Source: an uncultured Saprospiraceae bacterium
Lineage (GTDB): Bacteria; Bacteroidota; Bacteroidia; Chitinophagales; Saprospiraceae
Direction: 5' to 3'
Assembly (NCBI GenBank): GCA_937959375.1
Contig: CALGLS010000482.1
Span: 1-14,273 of the forward strand
Length of the DNA stretch: 14,273 nt
Each line of letters begins with the position of its first letter. Within the stretch, counting starts at the first letter, position 1. Below are positions 1 to 6,831 of this stretch, one piece after another. The notes beneath the pieces are model-generated. The model was not told the origin of the DNA, made no database searches, and was given only the letters and a program-made list of their open reading frames with translations. A program made the position numbers and the translations under genes.

Positions 1-117
1 AAACTTAAGAATAGGTCGAAGGCAGGAGTTTTGAAAATGCTCCGATGGGCTTATCCGTTCCATTTCGGAGATCATTGGAAGTACGGGACGTAGATCTTTT
101 AGTTTATTTCGGCTCAT
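1..117 (-). CDS. Partial conserved hypothetical protein (N-terminal 39 residues)
   Basis: An ATG at 117 on the minus strand opens a frame that stays open to the left edge, so only the first 39 residues are visible. The visible protein begins MSRNKLKDLRPVLP and reaches EHFQNSCLRPILKF. A block of the form FQN..LRPILKxQ near the N-terminus is one I recall from a Bacteroidota family of unknown function. That is recollection, not a search result. The gene is divergent from the small membrane gene at 272, with 154 bp between them that contain a perfect palindrome. A competing plus-strand frame (1-93) is also open but is less gene-like. The function is unknown, and the identification depends on sequence outside the window. 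Confidence 0.5.
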   Translation of the reverse strand, partial: MSRNKLKDLRPVLPMISEMERISPSEHFQNSCLRPILKF

Positions 118-196
118 TTATTGTATTTTATTACTCGGTATGTAGAACACCATTATACATAGAAGAAACCTTAAAAAAGTGTTTTTGTTGACCAAT

Positions 197-217
197 AATC
201 CTAATAATATTAGGATT
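197..217. repeat. Perfect 9-bp palindrome in a divergent intergenic region
   Basis: AATCCTAAT and its exact reverse complement ATTAGGATT are separated by AAT. The element sits between the two divergent genes (starts at 117 and 272). It is followed by only three more Ts, so it is a poor terminator. Its place and symmetry fit an operator for a dimeric regulator, but no regulator gene is visible nearby. Confidence 0.4.
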
Positions 218-271
218 TTACTATATTTAGACTTCGAAGTTATTTAATTACTTAACTTAAAATCAAAAATT

Positions 272-454
272 ATGTCACAGATTATCGGACTTGTAATCGC
301 AGGAGCTGCAGCATTTTGGGTGTTTAATGATGCAAATTCCAGAGGAATGAATGCCTGAGTTTGGGCAATTTTTACTTTCTTAATTTTGATTATTGGTTTA
401 CCTGCATATCTGATTACTCGAAAGCCAAAAATTGAAGGAGAAGGAGAGCTTTAA
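272..454 (+). pseudogene. Small two-helix membrane protein interrupted by an in-frame TGA
   Basis: From the ATG at 272 the frame encodes MSQIIGLVIAGAAAFWVFND and continues to RGMNA, where codon 29 (356-358) is TGA. The same frame then continues without another stop through VWAIFTFLILIIGLPAYLIT and ends at TAA 452-454. Both halves have the pattern of one short family: helix, D-A-x-x-R-G-M-N, aromatic W/L-W, second helix, then a charged tail. Related proteins as I remember them have Trp or Leu where the TGA stands, so TGG to TGA is the simplest explanation. TGA ends the DUF1697 gene at 6832, so the organism does not appear to read TGA as Trp generally. The gene is therefore a recent pseudogene, a sequencing error, or a case of readthrough. 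It probably shares a plus-strand unit with the DUF805 gene. Confidence 0.6.
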
Positions 455-459
455 TTTTG
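452..459 (+). promoter_or_regulatory. Candidate -7 box (TAATTTTG) for the DUF805 gene
   Basis: TAATTTTG matches the Bacteroidota consensus TAnnTTTG exactly. It overlaps the stop codon of the preceding small gene. A TTG at 432-434, 17 bases upstream, could serve as the -33 element. The resulting leader before the ATG at 539 would be about 70 bases. The motif is short enough to occur by chance. Confidence 0.35.
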
Positions 460-538
460 CCTCGTTTATTCATATCCTTAATGTTATAACAAATCATTGA
501 GGTTTTAATTCCAAAATTAATCAACCAAATAACCTACT

Positions 539-913
539 ATGAATTATTTTTTAGACGTATTTCGAAAATTTGCAGATTTTAAAGGTCGCTCTCGTCGATC
601 AGAATATTGGTACTTTACCTTATTCTCCACTATCATTAGCCTTGCTACAATGGGAATTGACATTATGACTGAGACGCCTTTTTTAAATTCAATTTATTCC
701 TTAGTCGCTCTTGTGCCTAGTCTTGCTGTTGCAGCTCGACGTTTACATGATACTGGAAGAAGTGCTTGGTGGTACTTGATCATCTTCACAGGAATAGGGA
801 TTTTCGTTGTGCTTTATTTCTTCTGCCAAGATAGTGTGCCGGGAGAAAATAAGTGGGGACCGAATCCTAAAGACATTGGAAACGATGAGATCGCGAGACA
901 CCTTGTTGAATAA
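539..913 (+). CDS. DUF805 family inner-membrane protein
   Basis: This 124-residue protein has the DUF805 hallmarks: GRSRRSEYW at residues 16-24 before the first helix, RRLHDTGRSAWW at about 67-78 between helices, and a PGxNKWGPNPK tail at about 101-111. Hydrophobic segments lie near residues 25-45, 50-66 and 77-96. The length is normal for the family. DUF805 proteins (YhaH/YhaI type) are small integral membrane proteins of unknown function. The ATG at 539 puts the conserved N-terminal block at the usual distance, and no Shine-Dalgarno sequence precedes it. A strong terminator follows 24 bases after the stop. Confidence 0.92.
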   Translation: MNYFLDVFRKFADFKGRSRRSEYWYFTLFSTIISLATMGIDIMTETPFLNSIYSLVALVPSLAVAARRLHDTGRSAWWYLIIFTGIGIFVVLYFFCQDSVPGENKWGPNPKDIGNDEIARHLVE

Positions 914-936
914 ACAGGTATTCAAATTATAATATT

Positions 937-975
937 AAAATGGGCTTTGAAGATTATTTCCTCAAAGCCCATTTT
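937..975. terminator. Bidirectional intrinsic terminator
   Basis: A perfect 14-bp stem (937-950 with 962-975, core TGGGCTTTGA) encloses an 11-base loop. The left arm starts with AAAA and the right arm runs into TTTTTT, so both strands end in a U-tract. It lies between the convergent DUF805 gene (ends 913) and radical SAM gene (ends 1056), and can serve both. Confidence 0.9.
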
Positions 976-1055
976 TTATTACCAATGATCAATCCTTTAC
1001 TTGTGTTCTCCTACGATGAGAAAAACTTTCAAATCGAATTTCGCAAGCTCCTTCC

Positions 1056-3227
1056 TTACACAATCAACAATCCACTCTCTAGCAATTGTTGCCAAATTTC
1101 AGTTTCCTCCAACTCTTCAAAACTCAATCCGGAATAGGATTCCCAATCTTTTTTTAATGTCTTAAACGGAGTCGTTGCTTTGGCAGAATGACCAATCTTA
1201 TCTAAGGTTTCAATCAACCATTCAGCAGTATCTATATCCAACTCAGCTTCCCAGCTGCTTTGCTTGTTATGAAAATTAAGTAAGATGGAATCCTCATCTG
1301 ATTCGACGATTTCTGGCGGACGATTCAGCCAACTAATAATGGCATTTTGGCGAGGAATTACCTCAGACATATCTTGCAAACATGTTGCTATATAATCACT
1401 AGAAATAGTTGTTTCTGGTATGTCAAAATCAAACCATTCTGATAAATTAAATTCAAAACAAACACCATGCATATAGTTGAATAGCGACTTTCTTAACCCC
1501 TCAGAGTACAATTCATGTTCCGTTCCTAATGGGTCTTCATGTATTCGGTCATTTTCTGCAAAGCCACCAAAGCTTGGACCTAAATCAACGACTTGGTAAT
1601 CAGCAGGTGCATGACCAACCGGGCTGTGCGCAGTCATTGCAAAACGATGCCAAAAACCAGATTGCAAAACACCCGATTCAAAAAGTTGGCGAACCATTTC
1701 TAAAGCATCAATTGTTTCTTGGTCGGTCTGTGTTGGGAAGCCATACATGAGGTAAGCGTGTACCATGATACCAGCTTCAGTAAACGCATCTGCCACTCTT
1801 GCAACCTGCGCAACGGTTACCCCTTTCTTCATCAAATCAAGTAAACGATCGGAGGCAACTTCAAGTCCACCTGAAACAGCGATACAACCTGAGGCTTTCA
1901 ATAACTTACAGAGATCTGGGGTAAAGCTTTTTTCAAAACGAATATTCGTCCACCAGGTAACTGTAATGTTACGACGGAGGATTTCCAAAGCCAAATCGCG
2001 CATTAATGCAGGTGGCGCAGCTTCATCTACAAAGTGAAATCCATTTTGTCCAGTCTGCTCAATGATGGTTTCTATCCGATCACAAAGCATCGCTGGAGTC
2101 AGCGGCTCGTAGTTTTTGATGTAGTCTAAACTCACATCACAAAAAGTACATTTCCCCCAATAGCAACCATGCGCGAGTGTCAATTTATTCCAGCGACCAT
2201 CACTCCAAAGTCTATGCATAGGGTTGACCACTTCGATGACAGAAAGGTAATCGTGCAACAGCAAATCACTATAGTCAGGTGTACCTGTTTCGCGCTGCGC
2301 TATGTCCAGTACCTTGGTATTGTTGTGATAGCAAACGACGCCATTTGTTTTTGCAAAAACGCGTTTCAATGCACTGCGTTCTAGTTTACCTTCAAGATGT
2401 TGGAGCAGGAGCATCAATGGAGCCTCCCCATCATCCAATGAGACAAAATCGATGTAGTCGAATAGTCGTTCTTCCGCGAGTCGCCTCAGTTCAGTATTTG
2501 GGTAACCGCCACCCATCACAACTTTTATATTCGGGTGATTAGTTTTTATATATTGTCCACACTTAAGTGCACCAAATAAGTTCCCCGGGAAGGGAACAGA
2601 AATACAAAGTACATCAGGTTTTGCAATTTGAATGTGTTTTTCGAGTTGCGCTTTTAAGGTCGTACTGATGATGCTATCCGGCTCTTGTAATGCCTCGTGA
2701 ATATCATCGAAGTGGCTGGCCGACATACCCAAGCGTTCGGCATAGCGACTGAAACCAAAATGGGGATCAATCGCTTCTTTAATCAGATCGCCCATGTCTT
2801 CGAGATAGAGGGTAACCAGATGGCGTGCTTTGTCGTGAATGCCCATGGTTCCGAAAGCCCATTCCATGTCTTCCATTTCGTTGAATCGACTGGCTTCTGG
2901 CAAGTAACTTCGATCACAAATACTGTGGGCGAGGGTAGGGTTTTTGTTTTGCAAAAAGCGAATGGCAGGATCTATGGTTTGTAGATATGTGTCTCTGAGT
3001 TGAAAAATCCGGCGACTATTTTCGCTAAGTTCGCTTTGCTTATTTTCAATTGCTTGAAATATTTTTTCGAATCCTTTTGATGAAAACAATTCAAGTATCA
3101 CTTCTATTCCTAGGTCCGCTTGTCGAGAGTTGTAACCCTTGGTATTGAGGAATCCCTTGAGGTAAGCTGTAGCCGGGTATGGCGTGTTAAGCTGTGTGAA
3201 GGGAGGAGTGATTAGGAGGAGGTTCAA
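1056..3227 (-). CDS. B12-binding-type radical SAM protein with CX4CX2C cluster motif
   Basis: The 723-residue protein opens with LLITPPFTQLNTPYPA, typical of cobalamin-binding radical SAM proteins. A Rossmann-like segment at about 200-275 contains PDVLCISVPFPGN, VVMGGGYPN and a terminal DDGEAPL. No DxHxxG motif is evident, so base-off cobalamin binding is doubtful. The radical SAM domain starts at about 348. Its three cysteines are C355, C360 and C363 (GCYWGKCTFC), spaced CX4CX2C rather than the usual CX3CX2C. FVDEAAPP (399-406) and SGGLEVASDRLLDLMKKG (452-469) fit later strands of the barrel. The C-terminal 200 residues are not recognised. The start is a TTG at 3225-3227; the first stop upstream (3240-3242) leaves no in-frame ATG. 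No partner gene adjoins it, and the substrate is unknown. Confidence 0.9.
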   Translation of the reverse strand: MNLLLITPPFTQLNTPYPATAYLKGFLNTKGYNSRQADLGIEVILELFSSKGFEKIFQAIENKQSELSENSRRIFQLRDTYLQTIDPAIRFLQNKNPTLAHSICDRSYLPEASRFNEMEDMEWAFGTMGIHDKARHLVTLYLEDMGDLIKEAIDPHFGFSRYAERLGMSASHFDDIHEALQEPDSIISTTLKAQLEKHIQIAKPDVLCISVPFPGNLFGALKCGQYIKTNHPNIKVVMGGGYPNTELRRLAEERLFDYIDFVSLDDGEAPLMLLLQHLEGKLERSALKRVFAKTNGVVCYHNNTKVLDIAQRETGTPDYSDLLLHDYLSVIEVVNPMHRLWSDGRWNKLTLAHGCYWGKCTFCDVSLDYIKNYEPLTPAMLCDRIETIIEQTGQNGFHFVDEAAPPALMRDLALEILRRNITVTWWTNIRFEKSFTPDLCKLLKASGCIAVSGGLEVASDRLLDLMKKGVTVAQVARVADAFTEAGIMVHAYLMYGFPTQTDQETIDALEMVRQLFESGVLQSGFWHRFAMTAHSPVGHAPADYQVVDLGPSFGGFAENDRIHEDPLGTEHELYSEGLRKSLFNYMHGVCFEFNLSEWFDFDIPETTISSDYIATCLQDMSEVIPRQNAIISWLNRPPEIVESDEDSILLNFHNKQSSWEAELDIDTAEWLIETLDKIGHSAKATTPFKTLKKDWESYSGLSFEELEETEIWQQLLESGLLIV

Positions 3228-3269
3228 GAGTTTTGGATTTTATTGTAAATGATTGTTTTGGGGTGGGGA

Positions 3270-3416
<147 letters not shown>

Positions 3417-3427
3417 AGCTCTCTACT

Positions 3428-4159
3428 CTACATCCTCTTCAACTCAGCACGAGCTTCATCAACCCAGCTGCGTTTATTTTTCATTTCAAAATTGCTCATA
3501 TGGCTAGCTTCTTCCACGATTTCAGCGTAGATGTCTTTTGCATCCGCTTCGCGATTTTGACGGATTAAAAATTTGGCATAAATGATTCTTGGTTCGAGGT
3601 CAGCATATTGTCTATTCATAGATTGTAGAACAGTGTTGGCCTTTTCAATTGCTCCTTTACTCTCTAGCGCTAGGCCATAAAGTACTTTTGCATTTGCTTT
3701 TTTGAAAGCAGTATTTTTTGAAGCTTCTTGAGCGATGTCGATTACTTTATCATAATCTTGTTTATGGAAATATGCGTTGATAAGTTGGTGGTTGACGTGT
3801 GAGTCATTATCATGAACGCCAGACTTGGTTGACTCATAAATTGCGATGGCTTCGTCGTACATTTTTTCGATAAGATAAGCATCACCGAGTGCCACTTTAT
3901 TGGTAAAAGTATTGGAAAACTCAACCTTCTTTTCGAGTTCTTTTATTTTTCCGCCAGGGTTGAAAATTGAACTGAAGTCCGTTTTGTTTGAGTTGTACTG
4001 TTGTGCAATTTTCGGTTGATTGATGATTTTTTTATAAATGTAAAATAAGCATCCAAATAAGGGAAGGAAAATTACAAGCGGAATCCACCACCAGTCATTC
4101 TTTTGAGTAACAATGTGGTAAACACAGTAGACTTGCATTAAGATGATGAGGTAGTGCAT
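3428..4159 (-). CDS. Membrane-anchored TPR protein with PLDc_N-like N-terminus
   Basis: This is a 243-residue protein. Residues 3-18 and 24-42 are two hydrophobic helices separated by QKNDWWW, and the second contains LPLFGCLFYIYKK. This is the layout of the PLDc_N (phospholipase D N-terminal) membrane hairpin, found on many unrelated bacterial membrane proteins. From about residue 85 the protein is helical with TPR-like pairs (ALGDAYLIEKMYDEAIAIYE, INAYFHKQDYDKVIDIAQEA, AKVLYGLALESKGAIEKANT, IIYAKFLIRQNREADAKDIY). The TPR part should face the cytoplasm and bind a protein partner that cannot be named. It lies 54 bases downstream of the CvfB-like gene, on the same strand. The gene ends at TAG, next to the heptamer array. 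Confidence 0.8.
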   Translation of the reverse strand: MHYLIILMQVYCVYHIVTQKNDWWWIPLVIFLPLFGCLFYIYKKIINQPKIAQQYNSNKTDFSSIFNPGGKIKELEKKVEFSNTFTNKVALGDAYLIEKMYDEAIAIYESTKSGVHDNDSHVNHQLINAYFHKQDYDKVIDIAQEASKNTAFKKANAKVLYGLALESKGAIEKANTVLQSMNRQYADLEPRIIYAKFLIRQNREADAKDIYAEIVEEASHMSNFEMKNKRSWVDEARAELKRM

Positions 4160-4208
4160 TTGCTCTAAATTTTAAACAACTTCTTTAGGGAATAATGTAA
4201 GGTCAACT

Positions 4209-4216
4209 CAAATTTA
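4209..4216 (-). promoter_or_regulatory. Candidate -7 box (TAAATTTG) for the TPR gene
   Basis: On the minus strand TAAATTTG matches TAnnTTTG and overlaps the stop codon of the CvfB-like gene, about 50 bases upstream of the TPR start codon. No convincing -33 TTTG is visible, so chance is a real alternative. Confidence 0.3.
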
Positions 4217-5059
4217 GGACTCTTTTTTATCAGCTAAGTAAGTTCCATCTTTCTCTAATCGGACCAGTCGTTTTTTGTAAAGTAAACCGATTGCTTTTTT
4301 AAAGGTCTTTTTACTCATCTCAAGATGAAAAACTATTTCGTCAGGATCACTTTTGTCCGTCAAAGGAATAAACCCTTTTTTGCTTTCAAGGTAATCCATG
4401 ATTTTCTTTGCATTGGGTTCAACGATGTTTTGGTAACCCGGCTTTTGAAGAATGACGTCAATCTTATTGTCATCTCTTACGTTTTTGATGTATGCTTTTC
4501 TTCTGTGACCAGGTCGCAATTGTGTGAAGACTTCATTGTCATAAACAAGCCCTTTATGTAAATCATTGATGATGACATTGTAACCAAGATCGGTCGGTTC
4601 CCATACCAGGATGTCGACTTCTTCTCCTGGTTTTACGGTAATCTCTTCATCATCTAAAAAGCGATTGATTTGGTTGGAACCAACTAGCCTTTCGGTATCT
4701 TCGTCGATGTACATAAAGATCATGTAGTAACGACCTTCTAGCATTTTGGCTTGTTGTTCGCGAAAGGGGACGAAGAGATCTTTTTCGATTCCCATGTCCA
4801 TGAAAGCCCCGTGGTTGTTTACTTTTTCTACGCGAAGTAATTCGAATTCGTGTAAAGTAATTTTAGGATTCATGGTAGTAGCGATGAGTCGACCTTCTCC
4901 ATCTTTGTAGACGAAGACTTCTAGCATCTCACCGATTTTGAAGTTGTCGGGTATGTATTTTCCGGGAAGGAGAATATCGTTACCTTCCTCATCTCCGAGG
5001 AATAATCCACTTCCAGTTTCTCTTAGTATTTCTAAATCTTGTAGCCTTCCGAATTCCAT
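4214..5059 (-). CDS. cvfB: CvfB-like S1 RNA-binding protein
   Basis: The 281-residue protein has the CvfB (YitL) domain order. A first S1-like barrel spans about 5-62 (GLFLGDEEGNDILLPGKYIP). A second spans about 69-128 (NNHGAFMDMGIEKDLFVPF), and a third about 144-205 with RPGHRRKAYIKNVRDDNKID. A C-terminal winged helix covers about 213-275 (MSKKTFKKAIGLLYKKRLVR). Length and order match the family. CvfB proteins bind RNA and, in Staphylococcus, influence virulence gene expression; the role in Bacteroidota is not established. The ATG lies one base after the helicase stop codon, so the two genes are surely cotranscribed and probably translationally coupled. Together they suggest RNA remodelling or turnover. 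Confidence 0.88.
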   Translation of the reverse strand: MEFGRLQDLEILRETGSGLFLGDEEGNDILLPGKYIPDNFKIGEMLEVFVYKDGEGRLIATTMNPKITLHEFELLRVEKVNNHGAFMDMGIEKDLFVPFREQQAKMLEGRYYMIFMYIDEDTERLVGSNQINRFLDDEEITVKPGEEVDILVWEPTDLGYNVIINDLHKGLVYDNEVFTQLRPGHRRKAYIKNVRDDNKIDVILQKPGYQNIVEPNAKKIMDYLESKKGFIPLTDKSDPDEIVFHLEMSKKTFKKAIGLLYKKRLVRLEKDGTYLADKKES

Positions 5060-5060
5060 G

Positions 5061-6398
5061 TTATTTTGTCTTCTTTTTTTTGCCGCTTCGTTTTGTAACG
5101 GACTTGAATTTTTCTTTTAATTTTCTCTTGTAGGAGTTTCCTAAGTTTGTTTTTTGATTTTTCAAACTCTTCTCTTGGTAGGCTCCTTTTGAATTCATGC
5201 TTGGAGAAGAAAGATAGTGTTTGTCACCACCCATTCGTTTTTTCTCCGCTTCGATGATTTCATCGGATATTTCTAAATCTTCTGGTAGCGGCAACATCTC
5301 AATTTTCATTTTCATCAACTCTTCGATCGCCGTTTGAAACTCTTCTTCATCTTCTTTTATAAAAGAAATCGCAATACCTTCTTTGTCTGCTCTACCCGTA
5401 CGTCCGATTCGGTGGATGTAATCAGGAGCTTCATCTGGTAAGTCAAAATTGATCACATGACTCACTTCTTTTATGTCCAATCCTCTAGCAATAATATCCG
5501 TTGCGATAAGCGCTCTAAAAGTTCCATCTTGGAAACCTTCTACGTTTCTGATACGATAGTTTTGAGATTTGTTGGAGTGAATGATTCCAATCGTATCGGG
5601 ATATTTTTCTGATATGATTTCATGCAATAAATCCGCTAGTCTTTTGCTTCCCGCAAAAATTAAAATCTTGGTTAGATTCTCCTTGTCTTCTAAAAGCTTA
5701 ATTAGCAAATTCGCTTTTGTATAAAAGTTAGGAAGAATATAGGCATACTGCTTGATCTGCTCAAGTGGCGTACCGTGGGCTGCAATGATGATTCGTTCTG
5801 GAGCATTAAAAAAAGTATCAATCAACTTCTCCGCCTCCGGATTCATAGTTGCAGAAAAAAGTAAATTTTGTCTACGATCAGGAAGGATGTCAAGAATGCT
5901 GTTGAGCTGTGGTCTGAAACCCAAGTTCATCATTTCATCAAATTCGTCGATGACGAGTTTTCTAATTTGCGAAAGCTTAAGTGCGCTATTGAGATTGAGG
6001 TCTAGTAGTCGACCTGGAGTGGCAACAATTATGTCATGCCCATCACGTAATGTGGCGGCCTGTGTATTGATGTTGGTTCCACCATATAGTCCGATGACTC
6101 GCAACGAAGTGTAAGTGCTCAATTGTTCAATTTCGGAAACCACCTGTAGCACCAATTCGCGAGTGGGTACCAAGATGAGAACGCGTGGAATAGAATCCTT
6201 ATTGAATTTCCAAAGGCGTAGCAAGGGAAGTAGGTAAGCGAGTGTTTTTCCTGTCCCAGTTTGGGCAACACCAGCTACGTCTCTTCCAGACATAATGATG
6301 GAAAAAGCCTCCCGTTGAATGGGAGTGGGGTTGAAGAAGCCACGTTCGTCGAGGCTTTGCTTCAGCGCCTTGTTTAGATTTAAATCGTCAAAAGTCAA
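5061..6398 (-). CDS. DEAD-box ATP-dependent RNA helicase (RhlE-like)
   Basis: The 445-residue protein shows the full DEAD-box set. These are the Q motif FFNPTPIQ (21-28), Walker A AQTGTGKT (45-52), PTREL (78-82), TPGR (127-130), motif II DEFD (151-154), SAT (182-184), ATDIIARGLDI (299-309) and HRIGRTGR (329-336). Motif II has Phe in place of the usual Ala; both acidic residues needed for ATP hydrolysis remain. After the second RecA domain comes a tail of about 75 residues rich in Lys (ending GKKKKTK), a likely RNA-binding extension. The start codon is TTG (6396-6398): it gives the family-typical beginning TFDDLNLNKAL, and no in-frame ATG lies between it and the promoter. The likely role is remodelling of ribosomal or messenger RNA in the cytoplasm. 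Confidence 0.95.
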   Translation of the reverse strand: MTFDDLNLNKALKQSLDERGFFNPTPIQREAFSIIMSGRDVAGVAQTGTGKTLAYLLPLLRLWKFNKDSIPRVLILVPTRELVLQVVSEIEQLSTYTSLRVIGLYGGTNINTQAATLRDGHDIIVATPGRLLDLNLNSALKLSQIRKLVIDEFDEMMNLGFRPQLNSILDILPDRRQNLLFSATMNPEAEKLIDTFFNAPERIIIAAHGTPLEQIKQYAYILPNFYTKANLLIKLLEDKENLTKILIFAGSKRLADLLHEIISEKYPDTIGIIHSNKSQNYRIRNVEGFQDGTFRALIATDIIARGLDIKEVSHVINFDLPDEAPDYIHRIGRTGRADKEGIAISFIKEDEEEFQTAIEELMKMKIEMLPLPEDLEISDEIIEAEKKRMGGDKHYLSSPSMNSKGAYQEKSLKNQKTNLGNSYKRKLKEKFKSVTKRSGKKKKTK

Positions 6399-6420
6399 GA
6401 GCCTGTTTTTTAATGTGCTG

Positions 6421-6428
6421 CAAAGATA
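6421..6428 (-). promoter_or_regulatory. -7 box (TATCTTTG) for the helicase-cvfB operon
   Basis: On the minus strand TATCTTTG, followed by CAG, is an exact TAnnTTTG match of the form often seen in Bacteroidota. It lies 22 bases upstream of the TTG start codon, which leaves a leader of roughly 15 bases. No -33 TTTG is visible; the upstream sequence is C-rich on this strand. Its position supports the TTG start. Confidence 0.6.
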
Positions 6429-6447
6429 ACTTTTTTGGACTAGATTT

Positions 6448-6482
6448 GGGTGTGGTGGGAGGGAAATTAAGGGGGAGGGAGG
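6448..6482 (+). other. G-rich tract, possible G-quadruplex
   Basis: G runs at 6448-6450, 6457-6459, 6461-6463, 6471-6475 and 6477-6479 include four tracts of three or more with loops of 1, 7 and 1 bases. This is compatible with a G-quadruplex on the plus strand. It lies about 20 bases upstream of the helicase -7 box. Confidence 0.4.
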
Positions 6483-6484
6483 AT

Positions 6485-6515
6485 AGACCGAATATGGAAG
6501 TCTGAAGACGGAAGT
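6485..6515. repeat. Degenerate heptamer repeats, same family as 3270-3416
   Basis: AGACCGA, ATATGGA, AGTCTGA and AGACGGA stand in register with a 7-base period and are followed by AGT. They are diverged copies of the GAAGTCC/GAAGACG units found 3 kb away. As in that locus, G-rich sequence precedes them. Confidence 0.65.
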
Positions 6516-6552
6516 GCTCGTTTTTCGTGGTTTTAGCTTTGTGGAGGGGTTT

Positions 6553-6627
6553 AAAGCTCAAGTTCAATCTCAAGTTCAAGGTCAATTTTCACATGGGGCG
6601 TGTTCACGTGAATTGAGTTTGAGCTTT
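6553..6627 (+). repeat. Inverted repeat with hexamer-like CTCAAG/TTCAAT units
   Basis: AAAGCTCAAGTTCAAT (6553-6568) pairs along all 16 positions with 6612-6627. Two of the pairs are G-U wobbles on the plus-strand RNA and would be A-C mismatches on the minus-strand RNA. The left arm is part of a run of hexamers (CTCAAG, TTCAAT, CTCAAG, TTCAAG, GTCAAT; 6557-6586). Inside the loop lies the palindrome TTCACGTGAA (6603-6612). It is too far from any gene end to be an obvious terminator. Confidence 0.55.
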
Positions 6628-6831
6628 GAAATTGATATTTTCTAGTATTCAGCGGCAGATTTTAAGGGGCATTCGGGTACTAACTACTAGTTCTGGATTG
6701 CTAATGAAATCCATGTTTTGGGTCTTTCCAAATGTCTGATAGTTATCTTTCCTGATTAATTGAGTGCGACCTAGCTAATCAGCTTCCATCCGTCTTTGCT
6801 TGTTAAAAGGATTTATGCAGGTTAGTTGGAT
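6628..6831. other. Intergenic remainder with no recognisable gene
   Basis: This is the rest of the 433-bp gap between the DUF1697 stop (6832) and the helicase start (6398). I see no gene here. A short inverted repeat, CTGATTA at 6752-6758 and TAATCAG at 6776-6782, could fold downstream of DUF1697 but lacks a U-tract, so it is only a weak terminator candidate. Confidence 0.4.

Noticed and set aside
1..93. Plus-strand open frame of 30 codons at the left edge, ending at TAG 91-93
   Set aside because: It overlaps the minus-strand frame that starts at 117, whose sequence (FQN..LRPILKF) looks more like a real family. Both cannot be true and the minus frame is preferred.
272..454. TGA read as tryptophan or selenocysteine in this organism
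   Set aside because: TGA is the stop codon of the DUF1697 gene at 6832-6834, Trp is encoded by TGG throughout, and no selenocysteine element or selenoprotein family fits.
1056..3227. Radical SAM protein as the maturase of the peptide at 9245
   Set aside because: They are 6 kb apart with unrelated genes between, and the protein shows no recognisable peptide-recognition (RRE) or SPASM domain; no sequence evidence links them.
6388..6585. 65-codon minus-strand frame upstream of the helicase
   Set aside because: It is a translation of the degenerate heptamer and hexamer repeats and overlaps the helicase promoter and start.
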